64,000 bases of DNA from Sipunculus nudus (taxonomy: Eukaryota; Annelida; Sipuncula; Golfingiida; Sipunculidae), in contig CM049316.1 of the NCBI GenBank assembly GCA_026874595.1, positions 71,577,176-71,641,175 of the forward strand, read 5' to 3'. The position numbers and the translations under genes are program-made. The first letter of the stretch is position 1. Every line of letters starts with the position of its first letter. Under the pieces are notes generated by a model that had not been told where the DNA came from, made no database searches, and was given only the letters and a program-made list of their open reading frames with translations. Below, piece after piece: positions 20,093 through 29,845 of the stretch.

Positions 20093-20325
20093 CCCAAGCT
20101 GTAGACACGGTACTAAGAAAAATGGAAGGCTTAGAGGCACGTTTAAGTAAACTAGAAGGAAAGGCTACTTACCCCAGTAAATCTCCCTCAGGCACCAATC
20201 CTAACCAAGATCAGAGTAGCACTGCTGGTCAAAATCGCTTATTTTGTAGCAGATGCAAACGAAACAACCATCTCCTGCGTGATTGTGTGGCCCGTAGGGA
20301 TGTGAACGGCCGGCCTTTAAACTGA
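19915..20325 (+). CDS. gag: gag frame 2 of copy 3 (CCHC nucleocapsid)
   Basis: The CCHC knuckle and coiled-coil stretch are intact and the frame ends at the slippery site. It has no independent start codon. Confidence 0.75.
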   Translation, partial: SKRSLRVILRTGKSFDELFSCARELEAEYTPGHSSVRVSHPTQPGKGKLPLQQQTNPDLAQAVDTVLRKMEGLEARLSKLEGKATYPSKSPSGTNPNQDQSSTAGQNRLFCSRCKRNNHLLRDCVARRDVNGRPLN

Positions 20326-20361
20326 AGTCCGCCTGCAACAGACGGTGGGGGGTTGCAGGCG
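20316..20361 (+). promoter_or_regulatory. -1 frameshift signal, gag to pol (copy 3)
   Basis: TTTAAAC lies at 20316-20322. The 10-bp stem pairs 20330-20339 with 20352-20361. Confidence 0.85.
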
Positions 20362-23300
20362 AGAGACGTGTCCCTGCTAAGATTCCTGTAGAATTGGTAG
20401 GCAATGTCGACCAGGTAAAGCTCATAGCCAATGGTAATTCCTCTACTGGGTTACTTGACTCTGGTTCGGCCATTTCCACGGTTGCCGAGTGGTTTTATAA
20501 CAAACACCTAGCTTCTTGTTCTATATTGCCTGTGGACCAGGTATTGGAGATTGAGGTAGCTGGTGGCGGTAGGCTAGACTATTTAGGTATTGTTGAGATG
20601 GATCTTAACTTTCCATCGGTTTTGAAGGATACAGTTTTCCCCACTCCAGTCCTCCTAGTCAAGAACACTAGCTTCAATCTAAATACCCCCTTTGTAATTG
20701 GCCAAAACATTATCAAGCCGTGCGTCAGACACCTAAGGGCACTCAAGGGACCCAGATTTATCCAAACAGCTGGCTTATCTGATCCCTGGCGTTTAGCGTG
20801 TAGAAACAATTGTCTCTTTAACGGTTCTACTTCCAAACCTCTCGGGAGGGTGTTTAGCAATAAACAAGTCCTTGTACCACCCAATCATAGCTACTTCATA
20901 CCAGGGGTAACAAGAACATGTACGTTTGGTAAAACCACTATTGTGACTGAGCCTGAGGGTCAGCTACCCGCAGGACTGGTGTTAGACCCAATTTTTATGG
21001 AAGTTAACTTGAGGAACAAAACCAGTAAACGGGTTGACGTTAAAGTTTCTAATTTGACCTCCAGCCCAATTACCGTTCCGGCAAAAGCCTTACTTTGTTC
21101 CCTCCAGGTGGCCTCGGTCATACCTTCATTCAGTCAGAGTACAAGCCCTGCAGGTGTACTAGACCAATTTAACATCGGTACCTCATTGTCTGAGAAAGAG
21201 CGTCACAAAGTTTTAAGTCTTTTAAATACTTGGACCTCTATCTTTTCTATTGATGAAATAGACATCGGCAAGACCGATATGATAAAACACCGGATAGTCT
21301 TAACAGATGAAACGCCCTTCAGAGAGTCGTATCGACGAATTCCTCCTAATCTTTATGAAGAAGTTAGGTGTCATCTTAATGAAATGCTCGAGGCAGGTGT
21401 CATTCGTGAAAGTTCGAGTCCATTCGCGTCAGCAATAGTCCTCGTCCGTAAGCCTGATGGTAAACTAAGATTTTGCGTGGACTATCGGAAGCTGAATGCC
21501 CGTACTGTCCGTGATGCGCATTCTCTGCCTCGCATCGATGACACTTTAGATTCACTTGTAGGCAGTAAATTCTTTTCCTCTCTTGACCTCAAAGCCGGGT
21601 ACTGGCAAGTGGAGGTGGAGGAAGAAGACAAGCATAAGACCGCATTTACAGCCGGTCCTTTAGGGTTTTTCGAGTTTAATACGATGCCCTTCGGTCTGGT
21701 GAACGCGCCAGCCGTCTTCCAGCGCTTAATGCAGAAAACTATGGGTGATTTGCATTTATCACAATGTCTCCTTGATTTGGATGACATCATAGTCTATAGC
21801 TCAACTTTTGAGGAGCATCTTGAACGACTGGAGGCTGTATTTCAACGCCTCAAAAATGCTGGTTTAAAGCTAAAACCGAGCAAGTGTCATTTCTTTCAGA
21901 CAAAAGTCAGTTATCTAGGCCATGTGGTTTCAGCTGATGGCATCCACGCAGACCCTGCCAAGGTAGATGCAGTAAAACAGTGGCCTACACCAAGTACATT
22001 GACAGAGGTTAGACGGTTCCTAGGTTTCGCTAGTTTTTACCGCAAGTTTATCCCTCATTTTGCCCAAGTAGCACGCCCCCTCCATGACCTCCTGAAGGGA
22101 GTCTCGCCCAAAAAGAAAGGTAAACCTGGTAAGTACACACCTAAAGCCACATCCATTACATGGGGTACACAACAACAGGAGGCATTTGATAAGATTAAAA
22201 ACTTATTGTGCCAAACCCCTGTATTGGCGTTTGCCAATTTTACTAAGCCATTTGTCCTGCACACGGACGCCAGCAAATCAGGTCTAGGTGCTATCCTATA
22301 TCAGGAACAAGAGGGTAAACTACATCCCATTGCCTACGCCAGCCGAAGCCTTAGACCCTCAGAAGCTAATTATCCAGCCCACAAGCTAGAATTTCTGGCT
22401 TTAAAGTGGGCTGTCACAGAGAAATTTAAAGACTATCTTTATGGTGGCACATTTACTGTCAGAACTGACAATAACCCATTGTGTTATGTCCTTTCTTCAG
22501 CCAGGCTTGATGCCACAGGACAGCGGTGGATTGCTGAACTGGCAAACTTCAATTTTGATATTAAATACCGCTCAGGTCAGGTTAACATAGATGCTGATGC
22601 GTTATCAAGGTCCCCTGGTCAGGAGATAGTCCATCTCTCCACCGAAACCGTAAATGCTATCTGTAACTACCAATTGCCTTATTTTATTGGCTTACAACAC
22701 ACACCTGCACCTGCTGATCAGTGCTCTTGTTCAGACAACCTTCCACAGACCCCAATTAATATCAGAGACAAACAACTTGAAGACCCCATCCTCAAACAAA
22801 TAATTCAAAGCTTAGAAGCAGGACATCAACCGAAAATAACCAGGAAACCATCACCGGATTCCAACTGGCGTATATACCAGAGTCGAGCTAAGCAATTTGT
22901 TTTACAGCAGAATATACTATGTCGCAAGAGAACCGTAAATCATCAGCTAACATACCAGGTCGTACTGCCTGAATCTCTGCGTAGTGTAGCTCTCCATGGT
23001 TTACATGACCTAATGGGGCACATGGGCCAAACCAGAACTACTAAACTAGTCCAGGATCGGTATTTCTGGCCAAAAATGTCAAAAGACATTATCCAATACG
23101 TTCCTTGCTGTCCAAGATGTGTCAGGAGAAAGACACCTACCAATCAAAGAGCTCCCCTTATCAATATCTCTTCCACTGCACCTTTGGAGTTACTTTGTGT
23201 AGATTTCTTATCAGTAGAACCTTGCAAAGGTAACATAGAAAACATCCTTGTAGTGACAGATCATTTCACAAAATATGCCAGGGCTTTTCCCTGTAAAACT

Positions 23301-24557
23301 CAACAGGCCAAACCGACAGCCCAATTATTATTTGATCAATTTATATGCCACTATGGTTTTCCCCAGAGAATATTATCTGATCAAGGCAGAAATTTCGAGA
23401 GCAAACTGATCAAGGAACTATGTAGTTTAGCTGGAATTTCCAAGTGTCGAACTACCCCTTGTCATCCAATGGGGAATGGTCAGTGCGAGCGTTTTAACCG
23501 CACTCTCCTGAATATGCTCGGCTGCTTAGAGCCAGAAGGTAAATCCAATTGGAAAATACACCTAAATGCTCTGACCCATGCTTATAATTGCACACAACAT
23601 GAGACAACCGGGTTCTCCCCCTTCTTTCTCATGTATGGTCGCCATCCCAAACTGCCAATAGACATAATTCTGGGTTTAGATCAAGAGGATAAGCAAGCAG
23701 CCACAGATTACTCAAAATATGTGCAGTCCTTAGCGGATAATCTATCAGATGCTTATAAAATGGCACAGAACAACTCTTCTTTGGCCCAGCAACGCCATAA
23801 AATGCGCTATGATCGTAAGATTAAAGGCACGTCCCTTCAAGTGGGAGACAAAGTCTTAGTCCGTAACCTCCATGTAACTGGTAAACAAAAACGCGCTGAT
23901 GTGTGGGAAACTCCTATATACACTGTTGTAGGACAACCAAACGGGGATATTCCAGTTTATAGGGTGCAGAGGGAAGGAGCAACGGGTGGCATACGCACGC
24001 TTCATCGTAATCTACTTCTCTGTATTAACAATCTCCCCCTTAATCCCCCAGTTACTGACTCTAATGCATCAAAATGTACCCAAAAGCAAAAACCTGATCA
24101 CAAAATAGTTGATGTAGAATCCTCCAGTGATATTGAAAGTCCGGATGAGGATGCTGATGATTATGTCTTCACTCCATTGTCAGTTCCTGTTAATATTCCT
24201 TTGATCCACGTAGATCAGGAAGAAAAGCTCCCACTTTCCACTCCTAGTTCGGAAATTGCACTTTCCACTTCCAGTCCCGAAGGTGAAGGACCATTCAGTC
24301 CCGATTTTCCAGTTCGGGATGCATCACCTGTAAGAATAACAGAAACTGATGACAGTGCCATACCAATCCCTGAAGTTTATGAATCTCTAACAGATCTAGT
24401 TGAAAATCAAGAATTGAGTGAGGAAACTAATGCAAACTTACCACATGTTACTACAGATAATTCCCAATTGGGAGATGATCGCCCCAGGCCCAGGCGATCA
24501 GACCGAATAAGACGGCCTCCAACCTGGTTACGGTCTGGAGATTATGTCCAACATTAA
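20322..24557 (+). CDS. pol: pol of copy 3: open frame with RT active-site substitution
   Basis: The frame is full length with the same domain order, but codon 461 (21774-21776) is GAT. The RT catalytic YLDD therefore reads DLDD. The two catalytic aspartates remain, but the tyrosine of YxDD is nearly invariant in LTR-element RTs, so RT activity is probably lost or reduced (inference). Other differences from copies 1 and 2 are Leu44Ile, Leu46Pro, Leu69Met, His143Asn, Thr301Ile and Asn872Asp. All except Leu69Met and position 461 are shared with copy 4. Asn872Asp sits inside the integrase HHCC finger between its two histidines. Confidence 0.9.
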   Translation: MKSACNRRWGVAGERRVPAKIPVELVGNVDQVKLIANGNSSTGLLDSGSAISTVAEWFYNKHLASCSILPVDQVLEIEVAGGGRLDYLGIVEMDLNFPSVLKDTVFPTPVLLVKNTSFNLNTPFVIGQNIIKPCVRHLRALKGPRFIQTAGLSDPWRLACRNNCLFNGSTSKPLGRVFSNKQVLVPPNHSYFIPGVTRTCTFGKTTIVTEPEGQLPAGLVLDPIFMEVNLRNKTSKRVDVKVSNLTSSPITVPAKALLCSLQVASVIPSFSQSTSPAGVLDQFNIGTSLSEKERHKVLSLLNTWTSIFSIDEIDIGKTDMIKHRIVLTDETPFRESYRRIPPNLYEEVRCHLNEMLEAGVIRESSSPFASAIVLVRKPDGKLRFCVDYRKLNARTVRDAHSLPRIDDTLDSLVGSKFFSSLDLKAGYWQVEVEEEDKHKTAFTAGPLGFFEFNTMPFGLVNAPAVFQRLMQKTMGDLHLSQCLLDLDDIIVYSSTFEEHLERLEAVFQRLKNAGLKLKPSKCHFFQTKVSYLGHVVSADGIHADPAKVDAVKQWPTPSTLTEVRRFLGFASFYRKFIPHFAQVARPLHDLLKGVSPKKKGKPGKYTPKATSITWGTQQQEAFDKIKNLLCQTPVLAFANFTKPFVLHTDASKSGLGAILYQEQEGKLHPIAYASRSLRPSEANYPAHKLEFLALKWAVTEKFKDYLYGGTFTVRTDNNPLCYVLSSARLDATGQRWIAELANFNFDIKYRSGQVNIDADALSRSPGQEIVHLSTETVNAICNYQLPYFIGLQHTPAPADQCSCSDNLPQTPINIRDKQLEDPILKQIIQSLEAGHQPKITRKPSPDSNWRIYQSRAKQFVLQQNILCRKRTVNHQLTYQVVLPESLRSVALHGLHDLMGHMGQTRTTKLVQDRYFWPKMSKDIIQYVPCCPRCVRRKTPTNQRAPLINISSTAPLELLCVDFLSVEPCKGNIENILVVTDHFTKYARAFPCKTQQAKPTAQLLFDQFICHYGFPQRILSDQGRNFESKLIKELCSLAGISKCRTTPCHPMGNGQCERFNRTLLNMLGCLEPEGKSNWKIHLNALTHAYNCTQHETTGFSPFFLMYGRHPKLPIDIILGLDQEDKQAATDYSKYVQSLADNLSDAYKMAQNNSSLAQQRHKMRYDRKIKGTSLQVGDKVLVRNLHVTGKQKRADVWETPIYTVVGQPNGDIPVYRVQREGATGGIRTLHRNLLLCINNLPLNPPVTDSNASKCTQKQKPDHKIVDVESSSDIESPDEDADDYVFTPLSVPVNIPLIHVDQEEKLPLSTPSSEIALSTSSPEGEGPFSPDFPVRDASPVRITETDDSAIPIPEVYESLTDLVENQELSEETNANLPHVTTDNSQLGDDRPRPRRSDRIRRPPTWLRSGDYVQH

Positions 24558-24631
24558 TTGGATATAACTTCCTTAGTGAAGCCATGATTTCTTCACATAT
24601 TTTCCGTTGTCGGGTCGACAACTTCTTCGAA

Positions 24632-24642
24632 CGGGGGGAGGG
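24632..24642 (+). other. Polypurine tract (copy 3)
   Basis: CGGGGGGAGGG lies immediately before LTR 3. Confidence 0.85.
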
Positions 24643-27589
24643 TGTAACACGGGGTAATATAGCCCCATGTTTTTTTTTCATTTTGTCTTTCATTCCAAAG
24701 TGACCGACAAGACAGGTTCCTTTAGGTCAAGGGTCAACCACCTGGTGCCCTGGCATGGCATGGCATGGCCTGCGTGGCCGGCAAAACCTGTTGTAAGAAT
24801 ATAGTTTTGTCAGGACCGGTTTTCGGTGTTTGGGCAACGAGGCATGACAGCCCGTAATGACCACGATGGCTTGGGGCAGCCTCGTCAGTTCTGCTCAAAC
24901 CTTGCTGTTGGCAACCAGCCGACTGATTGCCTGTACCTGTATCTTCTTCCAGGTAGGAACCTTATTTTTGTCCCCGTCAGTTATATTCTGAAATGCATGT
25001 AAAAATGTATGATTATTTTAGTACTAATAAGAAACCCAAACGTTCGTTCTGTCCCAATAGATTTATGGCCCACCATGCATTTCCCATATATTTGCTCATT
25101 CATATATAAACCTTCCTGTCTGTTCCATCCGAATATATTGTATTTTCTCTGTTGGGTACATTTGTATAGAATATGGTCAACTGCAAAGTATACAGCCTCC
25201 AGTCTAGTCTAATTTTCCTGAAATGCCCTATTTCGGACCAGTAGAACGGCAGACTAGGCACGCCTCTCGTCTAAACTAAACCCCCCCCCCCAACTTCAAG
25301 AATATCTTTGGTGTCCACTTTAGTTGGTACATCGCCAGTCGTTCACTCCAGGCATTATTTTGGCCGCAAGTAGTACTCTTTAAGTAGTAATAGGGCTAAG
25401 ATTACTGCCCTATATAAAAAAATAATTAAACTAAAATACTTTTCATATTTCATACTGCATTTGTAGTGAGAAAAGGTAAAATCTTATTTTATCTAAATGC
25501 TTCGGTCTAAATCGATGCCGCCACCAGGCCGTTCGAAGTGAAAGCATTATTTATGCACTCTGTAATCTCCGCTCTTTGCACATGGGATGTATCTTAGATA
25601 TACATGAAAGGCAGGCAAATTTCTCCCAAAAAAATAAATACAATTATTATTAAGGATGGTTCATATAAGTTGTTCTGAATAGCCAATCGGAGCTGCCACT
25701 TCAAAAAGTTACTACTAATTAAATATCAGTAAATGTTTCATGTAAAATTTCTTCCAAAACATTGATAATTATGAAGATTTAATATGAAGAGTTAACAGCA
25801 GCATAAAGCTGTTATCAGACTATTTCATAACTGGGTAATTATTTAATAACGCAAAAATGCTTACTCTAAAGTAAGCTTAATAGTGGCACACGTTCCCACT
25901 TTATTCCCGTGCTAGACGTAAAATCCATGTCGACCGTGTATATGAACCCGGGTGCTGGTGCTGCCATCTGGCCGCCTGAGGTAAACTAGTTTCCACAGTC
26001 CCACTTAGGCCTGTGCTGCCACCTGGCGTCTCAGATGAACTAACCATCAAAACAAACTTCCATACCTTAGAAACGGGACATAATTACAATAAACACGACA
26101 GTCATCAATATTATTATTTATTAAGCATTACCAAGTTTAAGGTATGGATAATAGCATAGACGTGCTGTTCTCCTAACATTTAACCAGACGTGCGTGCTAA
26201 ACAGTTTCTCATTCAATAGATGAAAAACTTCTTTTCAATCGATTTTTCTTATAATTTAAGATCGTCGAGGAAAACTTAAAAATACAGCATAATAATATAT
26301 TATCTTAAAATCATTTTCTGGTATCATCAGATGACAGTCAATTTTCAAGAAAGTTCCGAAAACTAACTTACCACACGATTACCGCCATAGCGCTTGGGGA
26401 CTTTCTCCCAGTTTGCTGTTGCCGTTTGTTTACCTTCCGCATACAAAATAGTGCATTGTAGAGTCTTGAGTACAGAACCCCGGTCTCTCCTTAGATTTCC
26501 GCCTCCAGTCAATTTGTGTAGTTTTTATGCATATTCCACTCTTTCACTGTTCAACTTTTCCAGATGTTTATCCTTTTGAACAGATATATATCCTTTTGAA
26601 CAATCAAATTTTAGTAAGATTCCTCCGCGCTCTGCATTTCATAATACAAAATACCCGCCTAATTTCAGGTGTTTGATAACCTCAAAACCGTTCGTAAAAG
26701 CAGTACTCTGATAAACCTACCATCCATTATTCTATCGTGCTAGACCAGGAATTTATTTTATTTGTAAAGTAAATCTTATATTATTATGATCCTCTTAAGT
26801 GTCAGGTAGCATCACGATTTGGGGTAGTAGATTAGAGTAGTATACGCCTTAAGTGATTGCATTTAAGAGACACTCTCCTAACACACCCACTATCCAACCT
26901 CCACACAAGCACTTATATTCGTTCTTTTCTCAGCATTATAAAGTTTTATTCACACGTAAATATATACCACTTATAGTTGCTCAGTTGTTCTCAATGTAAA
27001 TCCTTTAATTGTCAAGAAATAGGTTAGTGAACAGGCCAATGTAAGAATATTGTCCAATGTACGTTGATCAGGTGACATAAACTGATTATCACAGTTATGA
27101 GATGGCCACATGCCCATAAACGTATGCATTTAATATGTTAAGTCTGTGGATTTAAGAGAAATATATGTATACGAAATCTGTGTGTAGCTTAAACTATTTT
27201 CTTTTCTTTATAGTATATAGAAACAGGATAACAGATCATGTTCTTGATTACCCTGATAACCATTATCCACTTCATGGTAGACAGTGTTCTTTACTGTCAA
27301 TAGTATATAAAAAATATGGTAAATTGTCATGTGGTTACATTTAAATATCTGGATGTTTATTATTATAATATTTTTGTTATCTTTATAACGTATTCTGTGA
27401 TAAAAGAGATATTGGCTATGTACAGTATATGAAATATAAGTGTATACTGGGGCAGCCTAGTGAGTTCTGCTCAAACCTTGCTGTTGGCAACCAGCCGACT
27501 GATTGCCTGTACCTGTATCTTCTTCCAGAATAAATCCTCACCTCGCATCCGTCTTGATTCTTGAACCTGGCCCCACGTTGGGTGCCACA
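24643..27589 (+). repeat. LTR 3 (2947 bp), shared by copies 3 and 4
   Basis: It has the same structure; the 81-bp pair is at 24872-24952 and 27448-27528. It shares CACCTGGTGCC, CACGATGGC, CGTTCGTTCTG and ATCGTCGAGG with LTR 4 against LTRs 1 and 2. Confidence 0.9.
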
Positions 27590-28574
27590 AAATGGCGCAG
27601 CCTGCAGGATAAGATGCGATTGATGGAACACCTGGATGGAGTGGACGGGTTGACCTGTATGTCCTGTTTCCCTTGCTGGCGGATGGTTTCGCCAAGACGG
27701 CCTATGTTGTCGTGTTTTTGGACTTTTCCTGTGTTTTGAGGACTGAACGTTGGTTACATACCAACTGACGGATGTCTTCCCTTTTCTGGTAATCACCCAC
27801 CGCACCGTCGTTTTCTGCCTGTGCTTGTTGGTTCCTAGGTGCTGTGGCATGGACTGTTCGCAGGGCGCTAAAGGGCCGGCCTGGTGTCTTGTTCCGGACT
27901 GACCTCGGCATGGAATCAGTGGACTAGGGACCCGTTAATAGCCAGTGTGTGACGGAGTGGTATTTTTTCCGTGCTTGTGAGAGCACAATGGACATATGCA
28001 AGGACAGTGCATATTAAAATGTTTCATCCTTTTTTTTTTGGGTGGCGTAAAGTGACATATAGGATTCAGGCATTTAATTATAATAATATAATTTAATTAT
28101 AACATATAATTATATTATAAAGGTAAACTATTTATTTAATAATGGATATCCAGACTTTTTATGGTTATGCAACAGGCATAGATTTGTAATGGTTAGATGG
28201 ATTTTTTTTCTGCAGTAAGCTTACACCAGGCATATATATTTTGGTTGATTGCAGCAAGATTGCTAAGATTCTTTGCTTCTATAATAACGCCCTTGTTAAA
28301 CTGCTAACTAGTAATGATTGCTTAATTTGTAGCGACTGTTTAAGTGTAATTTACATTTAAGTGTATGAGAGAAGGTGAGGAAAAGTATCCTTACCTTTCC
28401 TTGTCTGCCTGCCACTACCAGTGCGGTAAGTTCAGACAGGTAAGACTTTTTTGTATCATCTGTAGGGGTATAGATAGATGTTAGTTGAATCTGTTTCCCA
28501 TAGATTCAGATACATTTTTGTAATTTAGCTCCTTAGGACTAGGTATCCTTTAGTATCATTTAAATTCACTTACC
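27590..28574 (+). other. 5' leader of copy 4, including PBS at 27593-27610
   Basis: This is a non-coding leader like that of copy 3. Private changes include GTAATCACCC near 27789 and GACATATGC near 27991. Confidence 0.7.
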
Positions 28575-29576
28575 ATGAAGTACACTCGCACCGTAGTAGT
28601 TAGGTCCGTACCAAAGGATGTGAAGCAGTCACAACTCGAGGGGCACTTCGGTACGGTCGGCACGGTGGAATCCATTTTGATTTCTACTGACAAATTGTTC
28701 ATCGTGTACGCCTCTCCCTCTAGTGTCCCCACGGCCATAGAATCATTGTGTTCTATTAAGTTGTCAGCCCTAAAGGAACCAGTGCAACTTTTGTTGGCTC
28801 CAGCAAAGGAGACTGATGAGCCTAAGATCAAAGCGTTGCTTGACCCTGATCCTGACCCTCTTGAGCATTTCTTAGATTCCTTAAGCTCTGATAACTTGGC
28901 TAAACTGCAAACAAAACTGAAAGGTCGAGTGCCTAGCAGACAAGCTCCTCCTGCCCCTCTGTACACAGTTAGTCAGCGCCCCCGATTACCCACCTTCTCT
29001 GGGGATCCTGGGAAAGACATATCGTATAGCCAGTGGCGATTTCAAGTCCAGTGCCTGCTGGATAACCCTAGTTATCATAAGAGCGAAGTGGAAGAGGTAG
29101 TCCGCTTGTCACTCAGGGGCACTGCAGCAGAAATTTTATTATGCTCAGAACCAGGAATAAAGGTTTCTGATTTGCTCCATCAATTCGACCTAATGTTTGG
29201 GGATGTTGTAGATTATAATCTTCTCCGGGAACAGTACTATGGAGCTCAACAAGGTCCGGGGGAAAACATAGTTCAGTGGGGCTGCAGACTCCAAAAGTTA
29301 CTCCATTCCCTTAAAGGCAGAGATTTGATCACCCCCACGGAAGCAGAGCATAGCTTGAGATCCAGGTTTTGGTATGGACTCCACCCAAGTTATGTTAAAG
29401 TAAAAGAAGCCTTAGGGTTATTCTGCGAACAGGAAAGTCGTTCGATGAATTATTTAGTTGTGCTAGGGAACTGGAGGCGGAATATACTCCTGGCCATTCG
29501 TCCGTCCGGGTTTCCCATCCAACCCAGCCTGGAAAGGGTAAATTGCCCCTGCAACAGCAAACAAACCCTGATTTAG
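28575..29576 (+). CDS. gag: gag frame 1 of copy 4
   Basis: This is the 333-codon frame with a private Ser59Cys change at the end of the RRM-like domain. The shared register break is present. Confidence 0.85.
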   Translation: MKYTRTVVVRSVPKDVKQSQLEGHFGTVGTVESILISTDKLFIVYASPSSVPTAIESLCSIKLSALKEPVQLLLAPAKETDEPKIKALLDPDPDPLEHFLDSLSSDNLAKLQTKLKGRVPSRQAPPAPLYTVSQRPRLPTFSGDPGKDISYSQWRFQVQCLLDNPSYHKSEVEEVVRLSLRGTAAEILLCSEPGIKVSDLLHQFDLMFGDVVDYNLLREQYYGAQQGPGENIVQWGCRLQKLLHSLKGRDLITPTEAEHSLRSRFWYGLHPSYVKVKEALGLFCEQESRSMNYLVVLGNWRRNILLAIRPSGFPIQPSLERVNCPCNSKQTLI

Positions 29577-29809
29577 CCCAAGCTGTAGACACGGTACTAA
29601 GAAAAATGGAAGGCTTAGAGGCACGTTTAAGTAAACTAGAAGGAAAGGCTACTTACCCCAGTAAATCTCCCTCAGGCACCAATCCTAACCAAGATCAGAG
29701 TAGCACTGCTGGTCAAAATCGCTTATTTTGTAGCAGATGCAAACGAAACAACCATCTCCTGCGTGATTGTGTGGCCCGTAGGGATGTGAACGGCCGGCCT
29801 TTAAACTGA
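29399..29809 (+). CDS. gag: gag frame 2 of copy 4 (CCHC nucleocapsid)
   Basis: The CCHC knuckle is intact and the frame ends at the slippery site. It has no start codon of its own. Confidence 0.75.
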   Translation, partial: SKRSLRVILRTGKSFDELFSCARELEAEYTPGHSSVRVSHPTQPGKGKLPLQQQTNPDLAQAVDTVLRKMEGLEARLSKLEGKATYPSKSPSGTNPNQDQSSTAGQNRLFCSRCKRNNHLLRDCVARRDVNGRPLN

Positions 29810-29845
29810 AGTCCGCCTGCAACAGACGGTGGGGGGTTGCAGGCG
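29800..29845 (+). promoter_or_regulatory. -1 frameshift signal, gag to pol (copy 4)
   Basis: TTTAAAC lies at 29800-29806. The stem pairs 29814-29823 with 29836-29845. Confidence 0.85.
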
